Below, piece after piece: positions 1-9,708 of a stretch of 64,000 bases of DNA. The notes under the pieces were generated by a model. It searched no databases, was not told where the DNA came from, and worked only from the letters and a program-made list of their open reading frames with translations. The translations under genes and the position numbers were made by a program. The number at the start of each line of letters is the position of its first letter. Positions within the stretch are counted from its first letter, which is position 1. The stretch lies in the NCBI RefSeq assembly GCF_001584335.1, contig NZ_LSBB01000018.1, forward strand, positions 310,001 to 374,000, in the 5' to 3' direction. Source of the DNA: Bacillus atrophaeus. Lineage in GTDB: Bacteria; Bacillota; Bacilli; Bacillales; Bacillaceae.

Positions 1-352
1 GGCTGATGGTTAGATGAAAATTAGCTGACTCCTCACCGCCGTTCATCACGCTTCCAATCTGATCCAAAATACGTAAGAGAAGCTCAGGCTGCGGGCCTCT
101 TTTTTAGTTAGGCGCAAATTTTTGAAAAATGATGAAAAAGTCGTTCATTTCCGTTAATTTTTGCAAATGACATTCAAATATAGAGACATATTCATGGACG
201 ATTCAGCTTGCTTTCTTTCTAACAATAGGAAATCAGCAGGTAGGATAGCCCTTTATAAATTTATGGAAATGAAGCCGGGCTAACCGGCGTCCTTTACAAA
301 TCTATTATTCTGGTAAAAGATAGAGCCGAACAAGAAATTAAGAGGTGATCAC
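1..352. other. Intergenic region upstream of yqiH
   Basis: No convincing gene is seen on either strand. A short inverted repeat (GCCGG, 5-base loop, CCGGC at 274-288) has no T-run and is not a good terminator. In B. subtilis spo0A and yqiG lie on this side; no recognisable part of either is present, so the window probably starts just after them. Confidence 0.4.
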
Positions 353-655
353 GTGAGACAAACAGTTCTTCTTTTGTTCGGTGTCCTGATGCTGGCTGGG
401 TGCGGAGCGGCGGCAAGCGCAAATCAGGCTGATTCTTCCCCGAAATTTACACAGGAAGGGAAGTATATTGGGGCGGCAGACCGCCATACCATAGCGGTGA
501 ATATTGACGGCGAAGAAAAAATGATTGAGGTGCCCAAGAATAAGCGGGCTGAATGTGAATCACTCCCCGATTATACGAAAGTACAGGTGAAATATACAAA
601 AGACGATAACGGAACGTTGAAGCTTGAAGATATTAAAGAGAACCAGAACTCATAG
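353..655 (+). CDS. yqiH: YqiH-like small lipoprotein
   Basis: Encodes a 100-aa secreted lipoprotein of unknown function. The GTG start at 353 follows a good ribosome binding site (AAGAGGTGATCAC). Residues 1-17 form a lipoprotein signal ending in the lipobox LAGC, so Cys17 should be lipidated and the protein anchored to the outer face of the membrane. The mature part is short, hydrophilic and has no catalytic motif I recognise. It lies 22 bases before the amidase gene yqiI on the same strand, so a shared transcript and an envelope role are likely. The name rests on synteny with B. subtilis (yqiH-yqiI-yqiK before mmgA). Confidence 0.8.
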   Translation: MRQTVLLLFGVLMLAGCGAAASANQADSSPKFTQEGKYIGAADRHTIAVNIDGEEKMIEVPKNKRAECESLPDYTKVQVKYTKDDNGTLKLEDIKENQNS

Positions 656-677
656 AGAGACGTGGAGGGAGAGTAAC

Positions 678-1301
678 GTGAAAGTTTTATATAAAAGCTT
701 AGCGATATTCGGGCTGGCGGCTCTGGTGCTGGCCCCGGAAGCCAAAGCGGCCGAACCGCTTGAAGGAAAAACTATTTATATTGATGCGGGACACGGCGGC
801 TCTGACAGCGGAGCCGTCGGCAATGGATTATTCGAAAAAAATATTAACCTGGCTGTCTCTAATGATGTAATGGACAAGCTCAAAAATGAGGGTGCAACGG
901 CTGTTGCTTCAAGAACAGACGATACCTTTTTAAGCTTGGAGGAGAGAGTCGCAAAAGCAAGCATGAACGGATCTGACCTGTTTGTCAGCATTCATGCAAA
1001 TTCAGGCGTTTCTGCGGCTTCAGGGACTGAAACGTATTTTAATTCTGATTACGAAGCGGAAAATAGTGAACGCTTAGCGGCTGACATTCAGAATGAGCTG
1101 GTGCCGGCATTAGATACGGCAGACAGAGGCGTCAAGGAAGCGGAATTTTATGTTATTACATATTCACAGATGCCAAGTGTATTAGCTGAGCTTGGTTTTA
1201 TCACAAACAGCTCTGATGCGGAAAAGCTGAATAGCGGCCAATATCAAGAGAAGGCTGCTGACGCGATTGTCGGAGGAATTGAAACGTATTACGCGAAGTA
1301 G
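678..1301 (+). CDS. yqiI: N-acetylmuramoyl-L-alanine amidase (YqiI)
   Basis: A zinc-dependent peptidoglycan amidase of the Amidase_3 family, which cuts the bond between N-acetylmuramic acid and L-alanine. The frame is open from 624, but the GTG at 678 is preferred: it follows GGAGGGAG at the right distance and gives a typical signal peptide (cleavage expected after AKA, residue 24). The zinc and catalytic residues are visible: His39 in DAGHGG, Glu53 in LFEKN, His106 in SIHAN and Glu171 in LAELGF. At 207 aa it consists of the catalytic domain alone, with no SH3 or LysM wall-binding module, so targeting is unexplained. It is co-directional with the lipoprotein gene yqiH. Confidence 0.9.
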   Translation: MKVLYKSLAIFGLAALVLAPEAKAAEPLEGKTIYIDAGHGGSDSGAVGNGLFEKNINLAVSNDVMDKLKNEGATAVASRTDDTFLSLEERVAKASMNGSDLFVSIHANSGVSAASGTETYFNSDYEAENSERLAADIQNELVPALDTADRGVKEAEFYVITYSQMPSVLAELGFITNSSDAEKLNSGQYQEKAADAIVGGIETYYAK

Positions 1302-1412
1302 CGTTCAGCCGCCATTATTAAGAAAGTGTAAAAAAAGCATTGGTTTCTAGATCATCCGGGCCAAAACATTTATAATAAAGAAAAATGCTGAGAATGGCTT
1401 TGAGGTGAAACA

Positions 1413-2156
1413 ATGACGAAGATTTTTGCCCATCGGGGAGCCTCCGGGCATTTCCCTGAAAATACGATGCTCGCGTTTGAAAAAGCGATTGAAGCTGGCG
1501 CTGACGGCATTGAGCTGGATGTGCAGCTGACAAAAGACGGCCGAATTGTCGTCATTCATGATGAGAAGCTCAACAGAACGACGACTGCTGCAGGTTTTGT
1601 GAAGGATACGGCGTATGATGTGATCCGATCAGCCACTGCCTCCGCCAATCAGAAAGAGGAGTACGGGGATGTCAAGGTGCCGCTGCTTTCTGACGTCCTG
1701 TCATGGGCGGAAAAAGCTGATTTTCTTATTAACATAGAATTGAAAAACAGTGTATTCCGATATGAAGGGATGGAAGAAAAAGTATTAGAGCAGATTAAGC
1801 GCTTCGGCATTGAGGAACGGATTATTTTGTCCTCGTTTAATCATGAGAGCCTTGCGTTGTGCAGCAGGCTTGCGCCCGAAATAGAACGGGCGGTTTTAAC
1901 ATTAGATGTGCTTTACAAGCCTGAGCAATATGTGAACGCCATTCCGGCATCCGGTTATCACCCGAAACTCCACACTCCGGCAGTAACCGATGAGATCATA
2001 GAAAATCTAAAAGCCGGACATATTGCCTTCAGGCCTTTTACGGTCAATCATGCAGATGACATGAAATGGATGATTGAGGCTGGAGCAGAAGGGATTTTTA
2101 CAGATTTTCCCGAAAAAGCCGTTTCTATTGCCCATAATGAAGATACTTTATGCTAA
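1413..2156 (+). CDS. yqiK: Glycerophosphodiester phosphodiesterase (YqiK)
   Basis: A 247-aa cytoplasmic UgpQ-type phosphodiesterase that hydrolyses glycerophosphodiesters to sn-glycerol-3-phosphate and an alcohol. The N-terminus carries the family motifs in order: HRGASGHFPENT (His7, Arg8, Glu16, Asn17), ELDVQLTKDG (Glu34, Asp36) and VVIHDE (His49, Asp50). No signal peptide is present, unlike secreted GlpQ. It follows yqiI after 111 bases. A TATAAT at 1371-1376 has no good -35, so its promoter is uncertain. Substrate preference cannot be read from the sequence. Confidence 0.9.
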   Translation: MTKIFAHRGASGHFPENTMLAFEKAIEAGADGIELDVQLTKDGRIVVIHDEKLNRTTTAAGFVKDTAYDVIRSATASANQKEEYGDVKVPLLSDVLSWAEKADFLINIELKNSVFRYEGMEEKVLEQIKRFGIEERIILSSFNHESLALCSRLAPEIERAVLTLDVLYKPEQYVNAIPASGYHPKLHTPAVTDEIIENLKAGHIAFRPFTVNHADDMKWMIEAGAEGIFTDFPEKAVSIAHNEDTLC

Positions 2157-2207
2157 AATGAAATCAGGCTGCCGTGTTTTCTCGGCAGTCTGCAATTTAC
2201 ATAACAA

Positions 2208-2221
2208 TGATAACGCTTACA
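2208..2221. promoter_or_regulatory. cre site (CcpA operator), upstream copy
   Basis: TGATAACGCTTACA is the reverse complement of TGTAAGCGTTATCA, a full match to the catabolite-responsive element. It lies 180 bases before mmgA. In B. subtilis the mmg operon is known to be repressed by CcpA. Confidence 0.75.
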
Positions 2222-2318
2222 TGTGTGGACAAGTCTTTATATTGGCTAACAATTCATAACGGATTTGCCGATGCATAACATTCAAATAGGATGATGTATG
2301 GGTAAAAGTAATTGGTAA

Positions 2319-2326
2319 GATACACT
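2319..2326 (+). promoter_or_regulatory. Possible sigma-E -10 element of the mmg operon
   Basis: GATACACT matches the sigma-E -10 consensus (CATACAHT) at 7 of 8 positions. No clear -35 is seen at the expected spacing. B. subtilis mmg is transcribed in the mother cell by sigma-E, which motivates the call; the sequence evidence alone is weak. Confidence 0.35.
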
Positions 2327-2331
2327 TCATT

Positions 2332-2345
2332 TGTAAGCGTTATCT
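2332..2345. promoter_or_regulatory. cre site (CcpA operator), promoter-proximal copy
   Basis: TGTAAGCGTTATCT differs from the ideal cre only at the last base. It sits just after the putative -10, where bound CcpA would block initiation or early elongation. It is opposite in written orientation to the copy at 2208. Confidence 0.75.
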
Positions 2346-2400
2346 TGTTTCTGCCATACGCAACGATGTGGAGATTAAAGAAGTAAGGAGAGGTGAAATC

Positions 2401-3582
2401 ATGACGAAAACAGTCATCGTGAGTGCCGCAAGAACACCTTTCGGCAAATTTGGCGGAGCTTTAAAGGAGCTGAAGGCTGCTGAACTCGGGGGGATTGCCA
2501 TTAAGGAAGCTTTGAACCGGGCGGGAATCAATGGGAGCCAAGCAGACGAAGTCATTATGGGCATGGTCGTTCAAGCAGGCGCAGGCCAAATCCCGTCTCG
2601 CCAGGCTGCCCGTTTGGCGGAGGTGCCGTGGGAGGTGCCGACTGAAACGATTAATAAAGTATGCGCATCAGGTCTTCGGGCGGTCACCTTGGGGGATCAA
2701 ATCATCAGGGCTCAAGATGGGGATATCCTTGTAGCTGGAGGAATGGAAAGCATGAGTAATATTCCTTATGCCGTTCCGGCGGGACGCTGGGGCGCCCGTA
2801 TGGGGGATGCTGCAATGCAGGATCTGATGGTTTATGACGGATTAACCTGTGCTTTTGATCAGGTTCACATGGCTGTTCATGGGAATACTGCGGCTGAAGA
2901 ATATGGAATTACCCGTAAGGAGCAGGATGAGTGGGCTCTGCGCAGCCAGAAAAGGGCTGCTCATGCGATTGATGAAGGGAAGTTTAAAGAGGAAATTGTG
3001 CCGGTTGCTTGGGTTGACCGAAAAGGGAAGACGAAAACAGCGGATACCGATGAAGGTCTGCGCCGGGAGACCAGTTTAGAGCAGCTTGCAAAACTGCCGC
3101 CGATTTATTCGAAGGAGGGATCGGTCACTGCCGGCAATGCACCGGGAGTAAATGACGGAGCGGGGGCTTTTGTGCTCATGTCAGAAGAAAAAGCTGCCGA
3201 GCTCGGAAAGAAACCGCTGGCGACGATACTCGGATTCGCAGCAGTCGGCCAGGAAGCATCATGTCTTGCTGCGGCCCCGGGGCTTGCCATCAATAAACTG
3301 CTGAAAAAAACCGGTTTTTCGGTTCAGGATATCGACTTGTTTGAAGTTAATGAAGCATTTGCTTCTGTTGCGTTGACATGCGAAAAAATCGTCGGATGGG
3401 ACCGTGAAAAGGTAAACGTGAATGGCGGGGCCATTGCTCTTGGACACCCGATTGGAGCAAGCGGCGCAAGAATACTTATGACTTTGATATACGAATTGAA
3501 GCGAAGGGGAGGCGGTTTAGGCATCGCTGCCATCTGCAGCGGGGCCGCCCAAGGTGACGCCATATTAATCCGGGTCCATTGA
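2401..3582 (+). CDS. mmgA: Acetyl-CoA C-acetyltransferase (thiolase) MmgA
   Basis: A 393-aa degradative-type thiolase that cleaves 3-ketoacyl-CoA, or condenses two acetyl-CoA. The ATG at 2401 is chosen because AAGGAGAGGTG sits just upstream; the upstream in-frame ATG has no such site. The nucleophile is Cys88 in NKVCASG. His is found in [13 protein letters not shown] context and the C-terminal proton-transfer Cys in CSGAAQGDA. That last motif is usually C-x-G-G-G-x-G; here two glycines are alanines. First gene of mmgABCDEF, 28 bases before mmgB. Catabolite control by CcpA is expected from the two cre sites. Confidence 0.93.
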   Translation: MTKTVIVSAARTPFGKFGGALKELKAAELGGIAIKEALNRAGINGSQADEVIMGMVVQAGAGQIPSRQAARLAEVPWEVPTETINKVCASGLRAVTLGDQIIRAQDGDILVAGGMESMSNIPYAVPAGRWGARMGDAAMQDLMVYDGLTCAFDQVHMAVHGNTAAEEYGITRKEQDEWALRSQKRAAHAIDEGKFKEEIVPVAWVDRKGKTKTADTDEGLRRETSLEQLAKLPPIYSKEGSVTAGNAPGVNDGAGAFVLMSEEKAAELGKKPLATILGFAAVGQEASCLAAAPGLAINKLLKKTGFSVQDIDLFEVNEAFASVALTCEKIVGWDREKVNVNGGAIALGHPIGASGARILMTLIYELKRRGGGLGIAAICSGAAQGDAILIRVH

Positions 3583-3610
3583 AACCTATCTTGCGCAAAG
3601 GGAGATAAAT

Positions 3611-4462
3611 ATGGAAATAAAAAAAATCATGGTAGTAGGTGCGGGACAAATGGGAGCGGGAATCGCTCAAACAGCCGCTGAGGCAGGCTTCAATGTGATG
3701 ATGAACGATCTGAAGCCGGACTTTGTTGAAAAGGGATTTGGCATCATAAAGAAACAGTTGGCAAGAGATGCGGAAAAAGGCCGGAAAACAGAGGAAGAAA
3801 CAGAAGCCATCATAAACAGAATTTCCTGTACCGCCAATCTGGAAAACGCGAATGATGCTGATTTTGTGATTGAAGCGATCATAGAGAGCATGGAAGAGAA
3901 AACAGCACTATTCAAAAAACTGGATCATATCTGTCCGTCGCATGCCATTTTAGCCAGCAATACGTCTTCCTTACCCATTACGGAGATTGCGGCAGTCACA
4001 AAGCGGCCGGAAAGCATCATCGGCATGCACTTTATGAATCCTGTGCCGGTTATGAAGCTGGTAGAAGTGATTCGCGGCTTGGCCACCTCTGATGAGACAT
4101 TTTCAACAGTTAAAAATCTATCTGAAAAGATGGGAAAAACGCCTGTTGAGGTAAATGACTTTCCCGGGTTTGTGTCTAACCGGGTGCTTCTCCCTATGAT
4201 CAATGAAGCGGTCTATTGCATCTATGAAGGAGTAGCAGCCCCGGAGGCAATAGATGAAGTAATGAAACTTGGAATGAACCACCCTATGGGTCCGCTTCAA
4301 CTGGCAGATTTTATCGGGCTGGATACGTGTCTTTACATTATGGAAGTCTTGCATTCAGGGCTCGGTGATCCCAAGTATCGCCCATGTCCGCTGCTGCGCA
4401 AATATGTAAAAGCAGGATGGCTTGGCAAAAAAAGCGGACGCGGGTTTTATGCCTATGAGTAA
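3611..4462 (+). CDS. mmgB: 3-hydroxybutyryl-CoA dehydrogenase MmgB
   Basis: A 283-aa NAD(P)-dependent 3-hydroxyacyl-CoA dehydrogenase, the oxidation step before MmgA thiolase. The N-terminal Rossmann fold starts with [11 protein letters not shown] (residues 10-20). The catalytic His-Glu region is recognisable around [17 protein letters not shown], followed by the helical C-terminal domain with [12 protein letters not shown]. Length matches stand-alone 3HCDH enzymes rather than the FadB fusion. It has a GGAGATAAAT ribosome site and is co-directional with mmgA and mmgC. Confidence 0.93.
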   Translation: MEIKKIMVVGAGQMGAGIAQTAAEAGFNVMMNDLKPDFVEKGFGIIKKQLARDAEKGRKTEEETEAIINRISCTANLENANDADFVIEAIIESMEEKTALFKKLDHICPSHAILASNTSSLPITEIAAVTKRPESIIGMHFMNPVPVMKLVEVIRGLATSDETFSTVKNLSEKMGKTPVEVNDFPGFVSNRVLLPMINEAVYCIYEGVAAPEAIDEVMKLGMNHPMGPLQLADFIGLDTCLYIMEVLHSGLGDPKYRPCPLLRKYVKAGWLGKKSGRGFYAYE

Positions 4463-4499
4463 TAAGCTTCCTAAGTAAATCCATCCGGGGGTGGCCGAC

Positions 4500-5633
4500 G
4501 TGTATTTTAATGAAGAGCAAGTGATGATGCGGAAAATGGTGAGTGATTTTGCCAGAAAAGAAATAGCTCCCATTGTCGAAACGATGGAAATGACAGATGA
4601 ATTTCCTTTGCAGCTGATACGGAAAATGGGTGAGTACGGTCTGATGGGCATTCCTGTTCCGGAAACATTTGGAGGAGCGGGAGCTGATATTACATCCTAT
4701 ATCTTAACCATTCATGAGATTTCGAAAGTCAGCGCTGCGATCGGAGTCATTTTATCTGTCCATACATCCGTCGGAACGAATCCGATCCTGTATTTCGGAA
4801 CAGAAGAGCAAAAAAGAAAATATATACCCAAACTTGCATCAGGTGAATACCTCGGCGCGTTTGCCCTGACTGAGCCATACTCGGGATCAGATGCTGGCAG
4901 CATTCGTACAACGGCAGTAAAAAAGAATGGAAAATATGTATTAAACGGATCAAAAATGTTTATCACCAATGGCGGCGCGGCAGATACATATGTCACGTTT
5001 GCCCTCACAGAACCGGGAAAAGGCACAAGGGGCATTTCTGCCTTTATTGTAGAAAAAGACACGCAGGGTTTTATAATCGGGAAAAAAGAAAGAAAAATGG
5101 GTTTGCACGGTTCCAACACAACAGAATTAATCTTTGATAATGCCGAAATTCCCGCGGAAAACCTGTTAGGGCAAGAAGGTGAAGGGTTTAAAATCGCGCT
5201 TGCAAATCTTGATGTCGGACGTATCGGCATCGCGGCGCAAGGACTCGGAATCGCTGAAGCCGCTCTCGACTATTCCGTCCAATACTCAAAGCAGCGTGTG
5301 CAGTTTGGCAGACCCATCGCGTCCAATCAAGCCATTTCTTTTAAACTTGCAGATATGGCAACAAGAGCGGAGGCATCAAAACATCTTGTCTACCATGCGG
5401 CCGACCTTCATAACCGCGGTTTGAAATGCGGAAAGGAAGCATCCATGGCTAAGCAATTTGCCACGGACACGGCGATGAAAGCGGCGATAGACGCTGTTCA
5501 AATTTATGGGGGATACGGCTATACCAAGGATTATCCGGTGGAACGATTATTTCGTGACGCGAAAGTAACACAAATTTATGAAGGTACAAATGAAATTCAA
5601 AGACAAATCATCTCCAAATATATACTCCAATAA
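4500..5633 (+). CDS. mmgC: Acyl-CoA dehydrogenase MmgC
   Basis: A 377-aa FAD-dependent acyl-CoA dehydrogenase that introduces the alpha-beta double bond into short-chain acyl-CoA. The GTG at 4500 is preferred: it follows GGGGGTGG and gives the N-terminus (MYFNEEQVMMRK) that I recall for B. subtilis MmgC; GTG at 4491 would add three residues. Family signatures are present: AFALTEPYSGSDAGS and the C-terminal QIYGGYGYTKDYPVERLFRD. The catalytic base is the Glu in IYEGTNEIQ. With MmgB and MmgA it supplies most of a beta-oxidation cycle; no enoyl-CoA hydratase is encoded here. Confidence 0.9.
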   Translation: MYFNEEQVMMRKMVSDFARKEIAPIVETMEMTDEFPLQLIRKMGEYGLMGIPVPETFGGAGADITSYILTIHEISKVSAAIGVILSVHTSVGTNPILYFGTEEQKRKYIPKLASGEYLGAFALTEPYSGSDAGSIRTTAVKKNGKYVLNGSKMFITNGGAADTYVTFALTEPGKGTRGISAFIVEKDTQGFIIGKKERKMGLHGSNTTELIFDNAEIPAENLLGQEGEGFKIALANLDVGRIGIAAQGLGIAEAALDYSVQYSKQRVQFGRPIASNQAISFKLADMATRAEASKHLVYHAADLHNRGLKCGKEASMAKQFATDTAMKAAIDAVQIYGGYGYTKDYPVERLFRDAKVTQIYEGTNEIQRQIISKYILQ

Positions 5634-5721
5634 TCGACCTCTAATATACTGCCAAACCTTCATGATCAACGTCAGAACAGACCATTTTGGGCTAAAAATC
5701 TGTGAAGCGAGGATGATGAAA

Positions 5722-6840
5722 ATGGAAAACGATAAAAAATATTCACCTGGGCTTGATGGCGTCATTGCGGCTGAAACAAAAATTTCTTACCTTGATACCG
5801 AGGCGGGCCAGATATTAATTCAAGGCTATGATCTGATTGAACTCTCTAAAACAAAGAGCTACATGGAAATGGTTCATTTGCTTCTAGAGGGCTCGCTGCC
5901 GGATGAGCATGAAAAAAAATCACTTGAAACGAATGTGGAAAGCGAATGTGAGCTGCCGTCTGACATCCTCAGTATGTTTAAGCTGCTCCCTGAAAACACA
6001 CACCCGATGGATGGCTTGCGAACTGGGATATCGGCCCTTGCCGGCTATGATCCCCAGATTGACGACCGCTCGCCGGAGGTAAACAAACACCGTGCTTATC
6101 AGCTTTTGGGGAAAATGCCAAACCTTGTGGCCAATAGTTATCGGATTATCCATCAAGAAGAATCTATGCAGCCTTTAAAACACTTATCCTACAGTGCGAA
6201 TTTCTTATACATGATCACAGGCCGAGAGCCGAGTGAATTGGAAGAACAGATATTTGACCGCTCTCTTGTGCTGTACAGCGAGCACGAGATGCCTAACTCA
6301 ACCTTCACCGCCAGAGTCATCGCTTCCACGCAGTCAGATTTATACGGCGCGTTAACGGGAGCCGTCGCTTCCTTAAAAGGAAACCTGCATGGAGGGGCGA
6401 ACGAGGCTGTCATGCATATGCTTTTGCAAGCTGGAACAAAGCCGGGTTTTGAAAGACTGCTAGAACAAAAGCTGCAAAACAAAGAAAAAATAATGGGATT
6501 CGGCCATAGAGTGTATATGAAGAAAATGGACCCGAGGGCGCTCATGATGAAAGAGGCGTTACAGCAGCTATGCGACAAGGCTGGGGACGACCATCTGCAC
6601 GTCATGTGTGAAGCCGGTGAAAAACTGATGCTCAGAGAAAAAGGGTTGTATCCAAATTTAGATTATTACGCGGCGCCGGTGTATTGGATGCTCGGGATTC
6701 CGATCCCTCTGTATACGCCTATCTTTTTCAGCGCCAGAACGGTCGGCTTATGCGCCCACGTCATGGAGCAGCACGCTCATAATCGCCTATTCCGCCCGCG
6801 CGTCCATTACACGGGAGCGAGGCATATAAACAGTAAGTGA
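5722..6840 (+). CDS. mmgD: 2-methylcitrate synthase / citrate synthase III MmgD
   Basis: A 372-aa citrate-synthase-family enzyme that condenses propionyl-CoA with oxaloacetate to 2-methylcitrate; family members often also accept acetyl-CoA. The frame is open far upstream into the end of mmgC, but the ATG at 5722 gives the standard length and [19 protein letters not shown] start, after a GAGG site. Catalytic motifs are visible: His in [11 protein letters not shown], His in GFGHRVY, and the Asp in the [10 protein letters not shown] region. It opens the methylcitrate half of the operon (mmgD-mmgE-mmgF). Confidence 0.92.
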   Translation: MENDKKYSPGLDGVIAAETKISYLDTEAGQILIQGYDLIELSKTKSYMEMVHLLLEGSLPDEHEKKSLETNVESECELPSDILSMFKLLPENTHPMDGLRTGISALAGYDPQIDDRSPEVNKHRAYQLLGKMPNLVANSYRIIHQEESMQPLKHLSYSANFLYMITGREPSELEEQIFDRSLVLYSEHEMPNSTFTARVIASTQSDLYGALTGAVASLKGNLHGGANEAVMHMLLQAGTKPGFERLLEQKLQNKEKIMGFGHRVYMKKMDPRALMMKEALQQLCDKAGDDHLHVMCEAGEKLMLREKGLYPNLDYYAAPVYWMLGIPIPLYTPIFFSARTVGLCAHVMEQHAHNRLFRPRVHYTGARHINSK

Positions 6841-6883
6841 ACTAAAAGCAGAGATTCTGAACGTACGAAAGGAAGATGGGAGA

Positions 6884-8317
6884 ATGTTAAAAACGAACGA
6901 AATTCATCAAATGGATAAAGTAATAGAAGAAATGACAGACTACGTTTTACATCAAGAGATTACAAGTTCAGAAGCATTTACGACAGCGGGTCATGTTCTG
7001 ATTGATACGCTTGGCTGCGGTATTTTGGCATTGAATTATCCCGAATGCACAAAACTGCTCGGACCGATTGTTCCTGAAACAGTCGTTCCGAACGGAAGCA
7101 GAGTTCCCGGAACACCGTTTGTGCTTGATCCTGTCCGTGCTGCCTTTAATATCGGATGTATGATCCGCTGGCTCGATTATAACGATACGTGGCTCGCAGC
7201 AGAATGGGGGCATCCATCGGATAATTTAGGCGGAATCTTGGCGGCGGCTGATTATGTATCAAGAGTGCGGATGAGTGAAGGGAAAGAACCTTTAACCGTA
7301 CGAGATGTATTAGAAATGATGATTAAAGCCCATGAAATCCAAGGCGTGCTCGCGTTAGAAAACAGCTTAAACCGTGTCGGGCTTGACCATGTCTTATTTG
7401 TAAAGGTGGCGACGGCTGCAGTCGTAACAAAGCTTTTAGGCGGGGGCCGAGAAGAAATCAATAGTGCTTTATCGCATGCGTGGATTGATAATTCCAGTTT
7501 ACGCACGTATCGGCATTCACCCAACACCGGATCGCGAAAATCATGGGCGGCTGGTGACGCGACAAGCAGAGGTGTTCACTTAGCCATTATGGCGATAAAA
7601 GGGGAAATGGGTTACCCGACAGCTTTGACTGCTCCGGGCTGGGGCTTTCAGGACGTTTTATTTAATAAGAAAGAGATTAAACTCGCCCGTCCGCTTCATT
7701 CTTATGTCATGGAAAACGTGTTATTTAAAGTTTCCTATCCTGCGGAATTCCATGCGCAAACCGCGGCGGAGTGCGCTGTCATTCTCCATCCGCATGTGAA
7801 GGGCCGCCTTGATGAAATAGACCGGGTTCTCATCAATACGCACGAATCGGCAATCAGAATTATTGACAAAAAAGGCCCGCTTCACAACCCGGCAGACCGT
7901 GACCATTGTCTGCAATACATTACCGCCATTGGGTTAATCTACGGTGACATTACGGCAGATCATTATGAAGATGAAACGGCGCGTGATCCAAGAATAGACA
8001 GACTAAGAGAAAAAATGGAAGTCACCGAAAATAAGGCGTACACGGCAGACTACCTTAAACCGGATAAGCGCTCGATTTCTAACGCTGTTCAAGTTATTTT
8101 TAAAGACGGAACGAGCACTGACATGGTTGAATGTGAATATCCATTGGGCCATCGTTTCCGGAGAGAAGAAGCGGTTCCTAAACTATTAGAGAAATTTTCA
8201 GCCAATATTGAAACACATTTCTCTCAAAAACAGCAGCGAAACATTTATGAGAACTGCACGAACCACGAAAAACTGGCTGCTATGAGCGTAAACGAACTTA
8301 TTGATTTATTTTTATAG
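6884..8317 (+). CDS. mmgE: 2-methylcitrate dehydratase MmgE (PrpD family)
   Basis: A 477-aa PrpD/MmgE-family enzyme that dehydrates 2-methylcitrate in the methylcitrate cycle. It is a metal-cluster-free dehydratase, unlike AcnD. The family core is clear: [10 protein letters not shown] near residue 43, the RWLDYNDTW and WGHPSDNLG segments, and ATSRGVHLA in the middle. The ATG at 6884 follows GGAAGATGGGAGA. It lies 43 bases after mmgD and 19 before mmgF. The N-terminus is a few residues longer than what I recall for B. subtilis; an internal Met at residue 10 is a possible alternative start. Confidence 0.92.
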   Translation: MLKTNEIHQMDKVIEEMTDYVLHQEITSSEAFTTAGHVLIDTLGCGILALNYPECTKLLGPIVPETVVPNGSRVPGTPFVLDPVRAAFNIGCMIRWLDYNDTWLAAEWGHPSDNLGGILAAADYVSRVRMSEGKEPLTVRDVLEMMIKAHEIQGVLALENSLNRVGLDHVLFVKVATAAVVTKLLGGGREEINSALSHAWIDNSSLRTYRHSPNTGSRKSWAAGDATSRGVHLAIMAIKGEMGYPTALTAPGWGFQDVLFNKKEIKLARPLHSYVMENVLFKVSYPAEFHAQTAAECAVILHPHVKGRLDEIDRVLINTHESAIRIIDKKGPLHNPADRDHCLQYITAIGLIYGDITADHYEDETARDPRIDRLREKMEVTENKAYTADYLKPDKRSISNAVQVIFKDGTSTDMVECEYPLGHRFRREEAVPKLLEKFSANIETHFSQKQQRNIYENCTNHEKLAAMSVNELIDLFL

Positions 8318-8336
8318 GCAAAAGGAGGATTCAAAC

Positions 8337-9242
8337 ATGTCGTGGATTGTCAATCAGCAGTCAACTCAAGAGGAGCTTGCGCAGCGATTCCGTTCGCTTA
8401 TGTCAGCGCCGGGCATATTGCAAATTCCCGGTGCACACGATGCGATGGCCGCTCTTATCGCAAAACAAACCGGCTTTTCCGCTATATATTTATCAGGGGC
8501 TGCCTATACGGCCAGCAGGGGGCTCCCTGATTTAGGAATTGTCACATCGTCTGAAATGGCAGAAAGGGCGAAAGATCTTGTGCGGGCCGCCGATTTGCCT
8601 CTTCTTGTGGATATTGATACAGGCTTCGGCGGTGTATTGAATGCCGCCCGCACCGCTCGTGAAATGCTGGAAGCGCGCGTGGCTGCCGTTCAAATTGAAG
8701 ATCAGCAGCTCCCTAAAAAATGCGGTCATTTAAACGGCAAACAGCTTGTTTCAGCAGAAGAAATGGCGCAAAAAATAAAAGCGATCAAACAAGTCGCGCC
8801 ATCACTCGTTATCGTGGCTCGTACAGATGCGCGGGCCCAAGAGGGGCTTGACGCCGCCATCAAACGATCAGCCGCATATATCGAAGCGGGCGCCGACGCG
8901 ATTTTCCCGGAGGCGCTTCAATCAGAAAGTGAGTTCCGTCAATTCGGCAAGAGTATCACCGCTCCTTTGCTTGCGAATATGACTGAATTTGGAAAAACAC
9001 CTTATTATCATGCGGAAGAATTTGAAGATATGGGATTTCAAATGGTGATCTATCCGGTAACATCACTTCGAACTGCCGCAAAGGCATTTGAGCGAATGTT
9101 TCGGCTGATCAAGGAACAGGGATCACAAAAAGAAGGGCTTCTGGAGATGCAAACAAGAAAAGAATTATATGATACGATTTTTTATGATGATTACGAGGAC
9201 TTAGATAAATCAATCGCAAAGACGATATTAACTGAGGAATGA
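8337..9242 (+). CDS. mmgF: 2-methylisocitrate lyase MmgF (YqiQ)
   Basis: A 301-aa PEP mutase/isocitrate lyase superfamily enzyme that splits 2-methylisocitrate to pyruvate and succinate, ending the methylcitrate cycle. The ATG at 8337 follows a strong AAAGGAGG. Visible signatures are the metal-binding region VDIDTGFGG and the family loop PKKCGHLNGK with the catalytic Cys, plus ARTDA. It is the last gene of the operon: a double hairpin with a T-run follows directly. Confidence 0.93.
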   Translation: MSWIVNQQSTQEELAQRFRSLMSAPGILQIPGAHDAMAALIAKQTGFSAIYLSGAAYTASRGLPDLGIVTSSEMAERAKDLVRAADLPLLVDIDTGFGGVLNAARTAREMLEARVAAVQIEDQQLPKKCGHLNGKQLVSAEEMAQKIKAIKQVAPSLVIVARTDARAQEGLDAAIKRSAAYIEAGADAIFPEALQSESEFRQFGKSITAPLLANMTEFGKTPYYHAEEFEDMGFQMVIYPVTSLRTAAKAFERMFRLIKEQGSQKEGLLEMQTRKELYDTIFYDDYEDLDKSIAKTILTEE

Positions 9243-9257
9243 CAGGGATAGAAAAAA

Positions 9258-9316
9258 GCAGAGGCCATGGAGGTCTCTGCTGAATGAGGTTCTTTCAAGC
9301 CGAAAGAACCTTTTTT
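9258..9316 (+). terminator. Terminator of the mmg operon
   Basis: Two hairpins in tandem. The first (9258-9280) pairs GCAGAGGCC with GGTCTCTGC with one mismatch. The second (9288-9310) pairs GGTTCTTTC with GAAAGAACC perfectly and is followed by TTTTTT. The stop codon of the converging yqzF lies in this T-run. Confidence 0.85.
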
Positions 9317-9557
9317 ACAGTTTTCTTTTTCTGAATCGCGGGCTGACCTGATTGCGTTTTCTGTCTCTGAAAAGAATAAAGCCGGCTAAAATATAAAGGC
9401 CGAACAGAAAAAAGATAAACCCTGATAAGCCTTGAAGCCAGAGGGAAGGAAACGGACGCAATAGATTGCCGAACAGCATATCCCTCATGAGCTTTATGCC
9501 GAGAGCGGAAACAGCCCCGGGGATCACTAAAATCAAAAGCGCAATGAGTCGACCCAT
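9315..9557 (-). CDS. yqzF: YqzF, small membrane protein (DUF2627)
   Basis: An 80-aa protein with two hydrophobic segments (about residues 4-24 and 42-62) and a very basic tail (RDRKRNQVSPRFRKRKL). This is the pattern of the DUF2627/YqzF family; function is unknown. It is divergent from bkdR and convergent with mmgF, as in B. subtilis. By the positive-inside rule the basic tail should be cytoplasmic. Confidence 0.8.
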   Translation of the reverse strand: MGRLIALLILVIPGAVSALGIKLMRDMLFGNLLRPFPSLWLQGLSGFIFFLFGLYILAGFILFRDRKRNQVSPRFRKRKL

Positions 9558-9612
9558 TCAGAAAAACCCCTTTATCTTATCATTTCCTTTATTGTCCAGC
9601 GGAAAAAATATT

Positions 9613-9640
9613 TTGTCAAGTGAAGAAAACGTGGTAACAT
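9613..9640 (+). promoter_or_regulatory. Possible sigma-A promoter of bkdR
   Basis: TTGTCA and TAACAT are separated by 16 bases and lie about 70 bases before the bkdR start. Confidence 0.4.
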
Positions 9641-9708
9641 AGGGTTGTGCAAATTATTGCAACGGAAAAAATAGGTATGCAAATTTTTTCATACAAAGGG
9701 GTATCGGG

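Noticed and set aside
1-103. Open minus-strand frame running off the left edge
   Set aside because: It is open for 34 codons but has no good start or ribosome site and no similarity I recognise; too short to call at a window edge.
274-288. Short GC hairpin upstream of yqiH
   Set aside because: Only a 5-bp stem and no T-run on either strand.
1340-1376. Possible promoter of yqiK with TATAAT at 1371
   Set aside because: No -35 hexamer at 16-18 bases; the TTGGTT upstream is 25 bases away.
4712-5230. 172-codon minus-strand frame inside mmgC
   Set aside because: Fully inside a well-conserved acyl-CoA dehydrogenase; no ribosome site; typical antisense shadow.
9675-9692. CodY-like A/T-rich box before bkdR
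   Set aside because: Only about 9 of 15 positions fit the CodY motif, which is near background in this AT-rich spacer.
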